In this document: piece by piece, positions 27,512 to 36,363 of the stretch
How positions within the stretch are numbered: position 1 is the first letter of the stretch
Layout: the number at the start of each line of letters is the position of its first letter
From: an uncultured Roseobacter sp.
Lineage (GTDB): Bacteria; Pseudomonadota; Alphaproteobacteria; Rhodobacterales; Rhodobacteraceae
Assembly: GCF_947493125.1 (NCBI RefSeq)
Contig: NZ_CANLQB010000002.1
Span: forward strand, 372,001-436,000
DNA: 64,000 nt
Direction: 5' to 3'
Notes under the pieces: model-generated
What the model was told of the DNA's origin: nothing
Databases searched by the model: none
Seen by the model: only the letters and a program-made list of their open reading frames with translations
Translations under genes and position numbers: made by a program

Positions 27512-27903
27512 CAGTGGGTCTCCGTGCCGCGGTGGCGGACAAACATGGGTTCGCTTGCAACGGGAGCCGGGGCCGGTGCCGGGGTGTGCTGTGGGCCGGG
27601 TGTCGGTGATTGCGGAACATCAGGGACGTCGTGAAGAGACGCCATCTGCAATTCAAGCTTGCGAGACATGTCTTCCGCCCGCTTTGTCAAATCGGTCAAG
27701 GTTTGCGCCGATGTCGCCGCGGTCGCCTGCGCGGCTGAGAGCGTCTTGGTCAGATCATCGACTTGCGCCGACAGGACTGCGACAGCCCCGCCAACTCCTT
27801 TCTCCAGATCGTTGAACCTGTTGAGTCGTCGACCGAGCACAAGACAATAAAGGCCAGCTCCAAGAGCTCCTGCAGCCAAAAGGACATCCGCTATAAGTTC
27901 CAT
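27511..27903 (-). CDS. Membrane-anchored coiled-coil protein (DUF6468-like)
   Basis: The 130-residue protein has one N-terminal transmembrane helix (residues 3-24), a short basic stretch (GRRLNRFNDLEKGVGG), a coiled coil (VDDLTKTLSAAQATAATSAQ) and a proline/alanine-rich tail (about 95-120). Proteins of this type, which I recall as DUF6468, occur between fliL and motE in alphaproteobacterial flagellar loci. The role is unknown. It lies 10 bases after fliL and overlaps motE. Confidence 0.6.
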   Translation of the reverse strand: MELIADVLLAAGALGAGLYCLVLGRRLNRFNDLEKGVGGAVAVLSAQVDDLTKTLSAAQATAATSAQTLTDLTKRAEDMSRKLELQMASLHDVPDVPQSPTPGPQHTPAPAPAPVASEPMFVRHRGTETH

Positions 27904-27913
27904 GTCACCCTCC

Positions 27914-28399
27914 TTAATTCAGTACAAATTCCATAATGAGCAGGTCTTTCACTTGCTCGGGGCCCGTGATCACCTGGACCCGCCTAAGCATCTGCGCTCG
28001 TAGCCGCGTCAGAGCCGAGGGATTTGTGATATCGTTCGCTTCGATGGCCCTTAGGTAGCCATTCAACACATCGATGATCCTTGGCAGAACGGCTTCAACA
28101 TCGGATGCGTGCTCTTGAGCGACTTCCAGCTCGGCGCGAAAGCGAAGGTGGCTTTGCGCGCTGCCGGGAGGTAAAGACACCGTGATCGGATCAATCGGCA
28201 CGAATTTGATCGATGGTCCGTCTTTCTCCTCGACCACTTCCGCTTTCGGCATTTCTGATTCGCCGCCAAAAAGCAGTCCGCTCCACGTCGCATAGAAACC
28301 GCCCCCGCCGCCGAGTACAAGCAAGACAAGCCCAAGTATCAAAGGCATTTTTGATGGTTTTGACTCACTTTCGTCTTCAATGGTCGCTGCGTCTGCCAT
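27914..28399 (-). CDS. fliL: Flagellar basal body-associated protein FliL
   Basis: The 161-residue protein has a cytosolic lead, one transmembrane helix (PLILGLVLLVLGGGGGFYAT) and a periplasmic FliL domain (IKFVPIDPITVSLPPGSAQS, then a C-terminus ending QVKDLLIMEFVLN, the FliL signature end). It heads the ten-gene minus-strand operon and is divergent from fliF. FliL surrounds and stabilises the stator. Confidence 0.92.
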   Translation of the reverse strand: MADAATIEDESESKPSKMPLILGLVLLVLGGGGGFYATWSGLLFGGESEMPKAEVVEEKDGPSIKFVPIDPITVSLPPGSAQSHLRFRAELEVAQEHASDVEAVLPRIIDVLNGYLRAIEANDITNPSALTRLRAQMLRRVQVITGPEQVKDLLIMEFVLN

Positions 28400-28445
28400 G
28401 GCTATCCCATTCTTGGTTACGAAATTTGTTATAAGCGCGATTGCA

Positions 28446-28460
28446 CTAACCGATTGTTAA
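28446..28460. promoter_or_regulatory. CtrA-like box in the fliL-fliF divergent region
   Basis: CTAA-CCGATTG-TTAA differs by one base from the CtrA consensus TTAA-N7-TTAA. CtrA governs flagellar genes in Rhodobacterales and Caulobacter, and the site lies 62 bases before the fliF start and 47 before fliL. A single near-match in a short region is suggestive only. Confidence 0.4.
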
Positions 28461-28521
28461 GCCAGATCGTTCATTGCTGTGCGCAGTGCTGAATAGAATG
28501 TTCGGCTTAACGGAGGCGATT

Positions 28522-30144
28522 GTGCAGCAATTACTGAACGCGTGGACGGGACTTGATTTACGCCGTCAGATCATCGTGATCGTAGCGACTGTGGCCATGT
28601 TTTTCGGAATTCTTGCGATGTCCCGCATGGCAACCGCTCCTTCCATGACTTTGCTGTACGCTGGGCTGGAAAATGGTGCCGCTGGCGATGTCGTGCGCGC
28701 TCTTGAACAGCGTGGTGCATCTTTTGAGGTTCGCGGCGGCTCCATCTTCGTGGCTGCGGACGAGCGCGATCAACTCCGTATGACATTGGCCAGCGAAGGC
28801 CTGCCTGCCAACTCCAATCGCGGGTATGAATTGCTCGATACGCTATCTGGTTTCGGCACGACATCGCAGATGTTCGATGCAGCATACTGGCGGGCAAAAG
28901 AGGGCGAGCTGGCCCGTACAATCGTGTCCAGCCCACACATAGCGATGGCACGCGTTCATATTGCAAGCACCGGATCGAACCCCTTCCAGCGCGGCGTAAC
29001 CCCAAAGGCGTCGGTGTCGGTGACGCCGACCGGAGCTGCAATAACAGCACCGCAAGCAAAGGCGATTCGGTTTCTTGTATCATCGGCCGTTGCTGGTCTG
29101 GCGTCCGAGGATGTGGCTGTGATCGATGCAAATGGAGCGCTCATAGGCACGGCGGATGAGGTTGCTCCAGCCGCTTTCGATGACAAAGCGCAGGTTTTGC
29201 GTGACAGAGTACAGCGATTGCTCGAGGCGCGCGTTGGTTTCGGGAATGCCGTCGTAGAAGTGAGCGTCGATACGGTCACTGAAAGCGAGGCGATCCGGGA
29301 ACGGACTTTTGATCCCGAGAGCCGTGTCGCCATCAGCACCGATACCGAGGAGCGAAACAATACCTCGAGCGAAGCTGGCGGCGGGAACGTCACCGTTGCG
29401 TCGAATCTGCCAGACGAAGAAGGTGGAAATGGAGAGAATTCATCATCGCAGAACAGCGAAACGCGCGAGCGGATCAACTATGAAGTCTCCGAAACCGAGC
29501 GTGAAATTGTCCGAGTACCTGGTGCGATAAAGAGGCTAACGGTCGCAGTACTCGTCAACGATGCGATCGTCGAAGACGAGAATGGTGCGCAGGAGCTGGC
29601 GCCACGCGATCAGGTTGAACTTGATGCCCTGCGAGATCTGGTGGCCTCAGCCGTTGGCTTTGACGAAGCCAGAGGTGACATCATTACGATAAAGTCAATG
29701 GCGTTGCAGAGCGTGCCACCACAGGGCACGGTCGCGAGCACATCTTTCTTCGATGGGATGCACCTTGATGTGATGTCAGCGATCCAGATGGCGGTTCTGG
29801 CATTGGTCACGTTGATACTTGGTCTCTTTGTGGTCCGGCCACTGCTAAGCAAACCGGCGCTGCCAGAAGAGCAAGATATTCCGGCTCTACCTCCCGGGGA
29901 CTTGGCTTCGGCCGATGATGCTGGCCTGAACGGCGAGGTAGAGTCGGATGACTTCGAGCTGCCGGAATTGCCAATGATCTCTGGTTTTGGCGGTGACCCT
30001 TCAGGTGAGCTTCCGGAGCTGCCTATGGGTGGAAGCATGTCGGAAGATCCGGTTGATCGCCTAAGGTCCATGATCGGAGAGCGCCAAGAGGAAACGGTTG
30101 AAATTCTTCGAAGCTGGTTGGAAGACAAAGAGGAGAATGCCTGA
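28522..30144 (+). CDS. fliF: Flagellar MS-ring protein FliF
   Basis: The 540-residue protein has a first transmembrane helix (about 15-40), the periplasmic ring-building motifs (TLLYAGLENGAAGDVVRALE, then YELLDTLSGFGTTSQMFDAA), a flexible middle rich in N, E and S, a second transmembrane helix near 425-450, and an acidic C-terminal FliG-binding tail. The GTG at 28522 is preferred: GGAGG lies at 28512-28516, and the protein then begins with the expected short lead. ATG codons upstream in frame lack such a site. It is coupled to fliH (TGATG overlap). Confidence 0.95.
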   Translation: MQQLLNAWTGLDLRRQIIVIVATVAMFFGILAMSRMATAPSMTLLYAGLENGAAGDVVRALEQRGASFEVRGGSIFVAADERDQLRMTLASEGLPANSNRGYELLDTLSGFGTTSQMFDAAYWRAKEGELARTIVSSPHIAMARVHIASTGSNPFQRGVTPKASVSVTPTGAAITAPQAKAIRFLVSSAVAGLASEDVAVIDANGALIGTADEVAPAAFDDKAQVLRDRVQRLLEARVGFGNAVVEVSVDTVTESEAIRERTFDPESRVAISTDTEERNNTSSEAGGGNVTVASNLPDEEGGNGENSSSQNSETRERINYEVSETEREIVRVPGAIKRLTVAVLVNDAIVEDENGAQELAPRDQVELDALRDLVASAVGFDEARGDIITIKSMALQSVPPQGTVASTSFFDGMHLDVMSAIQMAVLALVTLILGLFVVRPLLSKPALPEEQDIPALPPGDLASADDAGLNGEVESDDFELPELPMISGFGGDPSGELPELPMGGSMSEDPVDRLRSMIGERQEETVEILRSWLEDKEENA

Positions 30145-30743
30145 TGTCACTCTCGCACAGGTATCGGAACTTTGGTGGACCAAAGGCGCCGGATCCGCAG
30201 GAAGCGGAAGCCAACATTGCAGTGACAGAGGATCAACAACTGGAAGCTTTCGAAAAAGGCTACCAGGCGGGTTGGGATGACGCCGTCAAAGCGCAGTCAG
30301 ATTCGACAGCGAAGATAAGCGCTGAACTCGGTCAAAACTTGCAGGATATGTCGTTCACCTACAACGAAGCTCTGTCCAAGCTGACGCTGTCGCTCAAGCC
30401 CATCCTGACAGAAATCGTTGACAAGCTTTTGCCGTCTATTGCCCAGAGCACACTTGGTCCGAAAATCGTCGATCAACTTATGGAGATGATCAAAGAGCAG
30501 CCACATCAACCGATTGAGATCGTGGTCTCTCCAGTAAATATCGAGGCAATACAAACCCTTGCAGCCGAGAAGCTTAAGGACCCGTTCGAAGTTGTCGGGG
30601 AGCCGTCGTTGGGCGACGGCCAGGCTTACGTCCGGATCGGAGATACCGAACGCAGTGTCGATTTGGAGGCTGTCCTGTCGGGTGTCAGCAGCGCACTGAC
30701 GGCGTTTTTCCATGAAACCGAGCAGGAGAACAAAAATGGATGA
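30144..30743 (+). CDS. fliH: FliH-like flagellar export regulator
   Basis: The 199-residue protein has an N-terminal segment with the FliH-type GYQAGWDDAVK box near residue 40, a helical middle (ISAELGQNLQDMSFTYNEAL) and a C-terminal domain resembling the FliH/V-ATPase E-subunit end. FliH binds FliI and holds it at the export gate. It starts in a TGATG overlap with fliF and overlaps the start of fliN. The sequence is diverged from enterobacterial FliH, and position supports the call. Confidence 0.75.
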   Translation: MSLSHRYRNFGGPKAPDPQEAEANIAVTEDQQLEAFEKGYQAGWDDAVKAQSDSTAKISAELGQNLQDMSFTYNEALSKLTLSLKPILTEIVDKLLPSIAQSTLGPKIVDQLMEMIKEQPHQPIEIVVSPVNIEAIQTLAAEKLKDPFEVVGEPSLGDGQAYVRIGDTERSVDLEAVLSGVSSALTAFFHETEQENKNG

Positions 30744-31029
30744 TGCACCCACGGCCCGGAACGCCAGCGCTGAAACAAGCAATCCCTTTACGTCTGTTCC
30801 GATTGAGGTGAGCGTTTGCGTGGGCAAAGCGCGTCCATTGATTCGCGATTTGGTCGCATTGGGAGAAGATGCAGTTTTGCCTCTGGACAAGACCGTCGAT
30901 GACCCTGTCGAACTCTATGTCGGAGATCGGTTGATCGCCCGCGGGACGCTAGAGGAAAAAGATGGCGAGAGCAGTGGACAACTTGTCGTGCGACTGACCG
31001 AAATTGTCGATCTGCAGGCTGGTCACTAG
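30736..31029 (+). CDS. fliN: Flagellar switch protein FliN
   Basis: The 97-residue protein has the SpoA/FliN C-terminal fold: VPIEVSVCVGKARPLIRDLV, then LPLDKTVDDPVELYVGDRLI and ARGTLEEKDG. The ATG at 30736 follows AGGAG and overlaps fliH by eight bases. FliN forms the C ring with FliM and FliG, neither of which is encoded here. Confidence 0.93.
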   Translation: MDDAPTARNASAETSNPFTSVPIEVSVCVGKARPLIRDLVALGEDAVLPLDKTVDDPVELYVGDRLIARGTLEEKDGESSGQLVVRLTEIVDLQAGH

Positions 31030-31035
31030 AACCAA

Positions 31036-31770
31036 ATGCGCCCCATACGGTTTTCATGGCTCTTGGCTGCAGTCTCGCTGCTGTCGCCCACAGTGGCGGT
31101 TGCACAGGAGATCTCTTTTTCTCTTGGAGATGATGGATCGATCAGTGCGAGAACTATCCAACTCTTCGCACTGATTACTGTCCTTAGCCTGGCGCCTGGA
31201 TTGGCGATCATGGTGACCTGTTTTCCATTCCTTGTAACGGTGCTCTCAATTCTCAGACAAGCTATCGGCTTGCAGCAATCGCCACCGAATATGCTAATCG
31301 TCAGCTTAGCTCTCTTTCTGACCTATTTCATCATGGAACCGGTATTTACCGATGCTTGGCAAAACGGCATCGTGCCCCTCAATGACGATCTTATAGATGT
31401 CGAAACCGCTTTCACGCGCACTCTGGAACCGTTCAGAATCTTTATGGCGGGACGTTTAGATCCTGAGACCTTTTACGCCATGGCCGAACTTCGACCAGAC
31501 ACGGTCGACGCTACCCCAACGCCGGATGCGCCATTGTCGGTACTGGTGCCCAGTTTTTTATTGTCTGAGATATCTCGCGCATTTCAGATTGGCTTTTTGA
31601 TATTCCTGCCGTTTCTGATCATCGATCTTGTCGTTGCCGCCATCTTGATGTCCATGGGGATGATGATGGTACCGCCTGTGATCGTCTCCTTGCCATTCAA
31701 GCTAGCCTTTTTTGTAGTCGCTGATGGCTGGAGCCTCATTGCCGGCAGTTTGGTGCGAAGTTACTTCTGA
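31036..31770 (+). CDS. fliP: Flagellar export gate protein FliP
   Basis: The 244-residue protein has a signal-like first segment (residues 1-23) and FliP blocks: LFALITVLSLAPGLAIMVTC, ILRQAIGLQQSPPNMLIVSL, and near the C-terminus FLIIDLVVAAILMSMGMMMV with PPVIVSLPFKLAFFV. It is the last flagellar gene in this direction; the next gene belongs to a glycan cluster, so the flagellar island is broken at this point. Confidence 0.96.
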   Translation: MRPIRFSWLLAAVSLLSPTVAVAQEISFSLGDDGSISARTIQLFALITVLSLAPGLAIMVTCFPFLVTVLSILRQAIGLQQSPPNMLIVSLALFLTYFIMEPVFTDAWQNGIVPLNDDLIDVETAFTRTLEPFRIFMAGRLDPETFYAMAELRPDTVDATPTPDAPLSVLVPSFLLSEISRAFQIGFLIFLPFLIIDLVVAAILMSMGMMMVPPVIVSLPFKLAFFVVADGWSLIAGSLVRSYF

Positions 31771-32078
31771 CCACTACAATTTTGGCATCGCCGGAATATG
31801 GCGTAGTAACTTATCTTTAGGAGGACACAAATTTCTTGATCTGAAGTGCTAGTTGCCAGCTCAAGAAGTTCTACAAAATCATGTTGATAGTAATAGGATC
31901 TACGTGAGCCACCGACCCCGCAACAAAAGCTTTGGGAATCTGGGCAAAAGCCAATGCAAATTGATCGCACCGCCTTCCATTGCCTAATGTCTTTGCCCAA
32001 AATCTTATTGAGCAGAAGGATTTACGATCATAGCACAATCACTATTTTTTGCATAATCGCTTGAACGCAATATCACTA
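31771..32078. other. 308-base gap after fliP without recognisable gene
   Basis: This gap is richer in A+T than its neighbours and separates the flagellar island from the glycan cluster. A 79-codon minus-strand frame is cysteine-rich and resembles no known protein, so it is not called. No terminator hairpin with a T tract was found after fliP, and no mobile-element end was recognised. Confidence 0.5.
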
Positions 32079-32972
32079 TTAAACTAAGCTGGAAAACCGG
32101 CTTGGTATCTGGTAGAGTTTATTTGATTTTGCATTTCCCCAAATATAGTTATTCACATATTTTGGTCGTTGCTTCTTCATTTTTTCCCTAAACTCAGGCA
32201 ATTTGATATTCTCTTCTGCAAGTATGAATTGATTTCGCAGCTCCTGATACGATGCCAGCGTCTTTTCTCGCCGGACTTTGTCGACGTCAACAGCTCCGCC
32301 GATGACCATGTCATCCATAAAGCCATTTTTGTTTTGCGTTCTGGTGACGATGTCAGTGAAGTCGCAGAACTTCAAATGGATGAGATAGAGATCATCAGAC
32401 AAAGTGCGTGGTCCGAGGTTGTTCCGATGCCCGCCGGGGCCAAAAATCACCGGAGCACGAACAAGGGTTGGCTTGCTGTAAACCCGACTGGGGTAGAAGT
32501 AGCGACGGCGGGATAGGATCGTTTGATCTGAAACGATCGGCAAGGGCTCCTCCTCCGGTACATGAACAATGTTCAACCCAAGTGGGCTTATACTGGTCGG
32601 CGCGGTAGAAATATCGCTGAATTTGCTCTCCAGATACTCGACGAGCGAGGGTGATACCTCTGGATCAACAGCAAAAATCTCGTCGATATCGGTGACCAGC
32701 ATCCAGTTGTAATAGTTCAGATATCCGCTGGCAAAGTGACTCATCATTCGCCAACGGCGCGCGTCGAATTTGATGACATCACGGTCTCTAGGCACGCCAA
32801 TCACATGCGCGCCCTTGGCTATGGCGTGGTGCTGTGGATCATTACCGTGGCTGAAGAGATACAGGTTTTCAGCGCCGACTTGCGCGGCATAATAGTCAAA
32901 CCACCTTTGCAGCATAGCATAGTCGCCGAAAACCATACCGATGACACCAAGTGGTCTTTTCGAATTGTCCAT
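32079..32972 (-). CDS. Glycosyltransferase, family 2-like (Glyco_tranf_2_4 type)
   Basis: The 297-residue protein has the features of a group of small glycosyltransferases common in roseobacters: RWFDYYAAQVGAENLYLFSH near residue 23, the metal-binding D-x-D in MLVTDIDEIF near 91-100, and FKFDARRWRMM-like basic segments before it. The C-terminus is basic and contains KKQRPKYVNN. AAAGG lies seven bases from the start. The sugar donor and acceptor are unknown; neighbours point to a surface polysaccharide or a glycoprotein. Confidence 0.75.
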   Translation of the reverse strand: MDNSKRPLGVIGMVFGDYAMLQRWFDYYAAQVGAENLYLFSHGNDPQHHAIAKGAHVIGVPRDRDVIKFDARRWRMMSHFASGYLNYYNWMLVTDIDEIFAVDPEVSPSLVEYLESKFSDISTAPTSISPLGLNIVHVPEEEPLPIVSDQTILSRRRYFYPSRVYSKPTLVRAPVIFGPGGHRNNLGPRTLSDDLYLIHLKFCDFTDIVTRTQNKNGFMDDMVIGGAVDVDKVRREKTLASYQELRNQFILAEENIKLPEFREKMKKQRPKYVNNYIWGNAKSNKLYQIPSRFSSLV

Positions 32973-33011
32973 AGAGGTGCCTTTCCGTCTGCAGACCGGC
33001 CGGCAAAGCGG

Positions 33012-34325
33012 CTATTCCAACTCATACTCCATCCCGTATTCGGCGCAGGTCGAGATCAAGCTATCCTGCATCTCGGCAAAGGCCGGGTGGTCTAACCCCA
33101 AGCTTTTTAAGTTCCAGATATCATCTGTCAGGTCAAAAAGCTGTGTGCTCCCGTCCATATATCGCGCAAAACGGAAACTACCCTTCCGAACGGAAGCGTT
33201 ATCATAGCGAAAGGTGGGCACTGCGCGATCCGGCAGCGATGCCCCAGCTATCTGCTCGCTCAAGGAGCGGCCGATCATCTGCTCGGACGGTAAAATACCT
33301 GCGTATTCGAGAATTGTGGGGCCAACATCCAGCAAGGCCACAGGGTCGTTGACCACTGTAGCAGCATGTTCCGGATCATAGATGATCAGCGGAACACCGG
33401 CAGATTGCTCCCAGACAGTGCTCTTGTAGAAGCGGTTTCGCGCACCCAGAAGAAACCCATGATCAGTCAGTATGATGACAATCGTGTTCTCGGCGAATCT
33501 GGAGGAATGAAGCGCGTCCCAAACTCGACCAAGATGATAATCACCATGACTAAGGCCGGAGAAATAATTGCGGACGTTGCGGCGCCACCAGTCCTCATTG
33601 CCCGATGCGAGCGCAGGCGTTTGCGGCCAGTGCTCTTCAGTATAAGGATGATCATCAAATCCGGTGCGCCAAACCTCCGGTATCTCGAACTTGTCAAGAG
33701 CGTATATCTCCTTGAACCGAGCCGGCGTGAAGCGTGGACCGTGCGGGCTGAAGAATCCGACTTCTCGATAGAAGGGCTCGTCGCGATCATAGGATTGCAG
33801 GAATTCAATCGCCGAATTGGCAGATTTTGCATCATAATAGATATCATCGTCCAGTGGGTCCGTGGTGCCCCAGCCGCCTCTTATCCCGCCATAACGCTGT
33901 TTGGCCACATCGGGCGGCAACGAGAAGTCGCTACCAAAACGTTTTTGTTCGTCGGAATAAAGAACATCGTGAATTTGTTTTGGAAGCGGGCTGTAGCCGT
34001 GATGGACCTTTCCACCGGAAGAGCAATAATATCCGCTTTCCTTGAGTTGATAGGACCATATGTCTTTGGGCCCGAGTTTTTGAAAAACGTCGTGATCGTT
34101 GTTAAACAACTGTAGCTGATGCGGGGTCCGACCGCTCATCAGGCTCGCGCGAGACGGGCCGCAGATCGGGGCCTGGCAATAGGCCGACTGAAATTGCGTG
34201 GCGGACGCCGCAATTCGGTCAAGGTTTGGGACCTGCAAGGTCTCCCCAAAGGCGGACCGATAGTGGTGATAGGCAAAGCAATCGTCGAAGCTGATGAGCA
34301 GAATGTTCTTGCGCGGATCGGTCAT
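33012..34325 (-). CDS. Type I sulfatase (formylglycine-dependent)
   Basis: The 437-residue protein has the sulfatase fold: metal-binding SFDD at 12-15, the C55-x-P-S-R59 motif in which the cysteine is oxidised to formylglycine, SLMSGRTP directly after it, a conserved K-V-H-H segment (GGKVHHGYSP), and the second metal site ILTDHGFLLG in the last third. No signal peptide is seen, so it may act in the cytosol. It would remove sulfate groups from sugars or similar esters. In a glycan cluster this suggests turnover or editing of sulfated polysaccharide. The formylglycine-generating enzyme is not in the window. Confidence 0.88.
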   Translation of the reverse strand: MTDPRKNILLISFDDCFAYHHYRSAFGETLQVPNLDRIAASATQFQSAYCQAPICGPSRASLMSGRTPHQLQLFNNDHDVFQKLGPKDIWSYQLKESGYYCSSGGKVHHGYSPLPKQIHDVLYSDEQKRFGSDFSLPPDVAKQRYGGIRGGWGTTDPLDDDIYYDAKSANSAIEFLQSYDRDEPFYREVGFFSPHGPRFTPARFKEIYALDKFEIPEVWRTGFDDHPYTEEHWPQTPALASGNEDWWRRNVRNYFSGLSHGDYHLGRVWDALHSSRFAENTIVIILTDHGFLLGARNRFYKSTVWEQSAGVPLIIYDPEHAATVVNDPVALLDVGPTILEYAGILPSEQMIGRSLSEQIAGASLPDRAVPTFRYDNASVRKGSFRFARYMDGSTQLFDLTDDIWNLKSLGLDHPAFAEMQDSLISTCAEYGMEYELE

Positions 34326-34398
34326 GTCCCAAGACCCCGCAGAATGTGTATATGGCTGTCGCGGATCTCCATCATGGCATATTCATCTCGAGCGGGGG

Positions 34399-35097
34399 TC
34401 ACACGTAGTGGCTCTGAACCACCGGAGAGGGTGCGTGGTCCCGTGGCTGTTTCTGTACAACATAGAAGATGAACTGCGGCGTCTCATAGCGATGCTCGGC
34501 GCCCCGGGCGCGATGGGTCGGATCTTCGATCACGCGGGGGGCTCCCCGTCCCGCACGATCAAATGTCCAGCACCCCAGCATGTTATAGCCCATGCTGGCC
34601 ACCCAGTATCGCCACGGGACATCCGGGCCAATTTGGTAAAACCCATGTCCAAACCACCCATCTGATCCCACACAGGACACGAAAATACCGCCGTCCATCA
34701 GCATCTGGTCCACGTTACGAAAGGATTGCGCAATATCGAAGACATGCTCGGTTGTGCCACCGTCATAAACCAGGTCAAACCTTCCAGACAGCCTATCGTC
34801 GAGCGCACGGTTCAGGTCGTGAACATACTCGGCCCCTTCCGCATCGGTGAAATCCAGGCTGTCGAGTTGTGGCCAGCCGATAGTCTCGAGATAGGTCTCG
34901 CAATAGCCATCAGGCTGAAAAATGTCTTCGGGCGTTGCGTTAATGCCCAACCGTCCGAGGCTCTCGATCAGGCGCGGCGTCCAACCCCGGGGAGCGAAAT
35001 GCATCTTTTGGCGGCCCAGCATGACTCCGTTTTGGCAGCGTGACACGAGAGGGGCAATTCGAGCGAGCTGTGTCGCGATATTTATGCTGATACCCAT
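34399..35097 (-). CDS. SAM-methyltransferase-like protein of the glycan cluster
   Basis: The 232-residue protein has a degenerate Rossmann-type pattern: FDLVYDGGTTEHVFDIAQSF near 105-124 resembles the motif II and post-motif region of class I methyltransferases, and MDGGIFVSCVGSDGWFGHGF follows. A clear glycine-rich motif I is not obvious, so catalysis is uncertain. The ATG has GGAG nine bases upstream. It is probably cotranscribed with the sulfatase and the glycosyltransferase downstream. Confidence 0.6.
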   Translation of the reverse strand: MGISINIATQLARIAPLVSRCQNGVMLGRQKMHFAPRGWTPRLIESLGRLGINATPEDIFQPDGYCETYLETIGWPQLDSLDFTDAEGAEYVHDLNRALDDRLSGRFDLVYDGGTTEHVFDIAQSFRNVDQMLMDGGIFVSCVGSDGWFGHGFYQIGPDVPWRYWVASMGYNMLGCWTFDRAGRGAPRVIEDPTHRARGAEHRYETPQFIFYVVQKQPRDHAPSPVVQSHYV

Positions 35098-35439
35098 GTC
35101 AGCCTACTCCGTCGGATTGGCCCAAAAGGTGAAGTCTTGCCGCGCATGCGCTTGGATGTGCACTTTCTTTTCGTACGATAGGGATAACTCGACAAGCGCG
35201 ACCTAGGAGATAAACGGCAAGCGCGGCATATTGGCCATAGACGTCTGCTAAAGTGGCTATTGGGGCAGCCTATTGACCGTCGAGCCGTTGCCGCTTTTAC
35301 CGCCTTCATGTTAGCGTTGTGGTCCATGATACGCATTTGGAAACCCCATACCAGCAGAACTCTGGGCTGCTATCACATTGACCTGGTTTAATTATTCCCA
35401 AGCTCTCCAACACAGCTTCGGCGGATAGAGAGCCACTTC
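35098..35439. other. 342-base gap with a possible gene remnant
   Basis: No complete gene was found. On the plus strand a frame open from about 35193 to the TAA near 35390 encodes some 62 residues without a usable start near its beginning. It includes RRLLKWLLGQPIDRRAVAAF and a hydrophobic stretch (TAFMLALWSMIRIW) and may be the tail of a lost gene. An overlapping minus-strand frame looks random. No promoter for the downstream gene is convincing. Confidence 0.3.
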
Positions 35440-36363
35440 ATGTCACTCACGCTTTTTTTCATCGTTGAGCCGCCCGCGTATCAATATCTTGCTTGCTATC
35501 TTGCGGCTTCGATCCGAGAAAACTTACCGGACGAGGTTCAACTGGTCGGCTACTGTCCGGCGCATCGTTTGGCCGAGGTTGATCCGGACGCTGCCGAGAC
35601 GCTGCGGCGCATGCGGTGCGACTTACGCACGATCCAGGCTGAGGGCAGGTTTGCCCCAGATTATCCGCACGGGAACAAGATTCTGGCCTGCCTGGAGCCT
35701 CGAGAAACCGAGTATTCCGGATTTATGGACTCAGATGTTCTGATGATCCGGCGGAATAGCATCGAGACGCTCATCAAGCCCAATCATGTGTCAGCTTCTG
35801 CTGCCGCGTCGATGCACTGGGCGCCGCAGAGTATCTGGGAAACGATCTACGATGCCTTCGATATGGAGATACCGACCGAGCGGATCACCCTTATGCGCGA
35901 CAAACGCAAACCGGTCGTTCCCTACTACAGTTCGGGTTTTGTAGTTTTCCCAGAAGGTTATCGAACGACGCTTGGCCTCAGCTTTCCGCAGATATGGATG
36001 GACACCGCTCAGCGGATCGACGCCATCGACGGTTTGATCCGCAGGCGTCCCTACCTCGACCAAATGAGTCTGCCATTGGCCATTCGGCGGTCTGGCCTTG
36101 CGTGGAATGAATTCCCGGAGGAACAGCATTACATCCTAGGTGGGCGATTGCGTGGGAAGCCTTTTCCAAAGACGCGTGAGATTTTCACCGTGCACTATCG
36201 CAAATGGGAGGTCCTAAAAGAAAACGAACTCGCCGAGCGAGGTTATAAATATCTCAAGCGACAGGTCGGCGCCCGCAGGGTCAGCAACATCAGCGGCAAA
36301 CCGCTGCCAGCAGGAATTGCCCCAAATCCAAACTACTCAGGGAACGACCATTTTCAGTTGTGA
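35440..36363 (+). CDS. Glycosyltransferase-like protein with DxD motif
   Basis: The 307-residue protein begins LTLFFIVEPPAYQYLACYLA and carries the nucleotide-sugar metal motif in FMDSDVLMI (D-S-D near residue 98). The segment VVPYYSSGFVVFPEGY, with an acceptor-side PYLDQMSLPLAI, recalls GT8-type or related retaining transferases, where a conserved D-Q pair follows the acceptor pocket. The exact family was not recognised. It starts the plus-strand half of the glycan cluster and is followed by 170 bases before the next gene. Confidence 0.65.
   Translation: MSLTLFFIVEPPAYQYLACYLAASIRENLPDEVQLVGYCPAHRLAEVDPDAAETLRRMRCDLRTIQAEGRFAPDYPHGNKILACLEPRETEYSGFMDSDVLMIRRNSIETLIKPNHVSASAAASMHWAPQSIWETIYDAFDMEIPTERITLMRDKRKPVVPYYSSGFVVFPEGYRTTLGLSFPQIWMDTAQRIDAIDGLIRRRPYLDQMSLPLAIRRSGLAWNEFPEEQHYILGGRLRGKPFPKTREIFTVHYRKWEVLKENELAERGYKYLKRQVGARRVSNISGKPLPAGIAPNPNYSGNDHFQL

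Noticed and set aside
31761-32000. 79-codon minus-strand frame after fliP.
   Set aside because: Cysteine-rich product with no family likeness, overlapping the end of fliP; no ribosome site.
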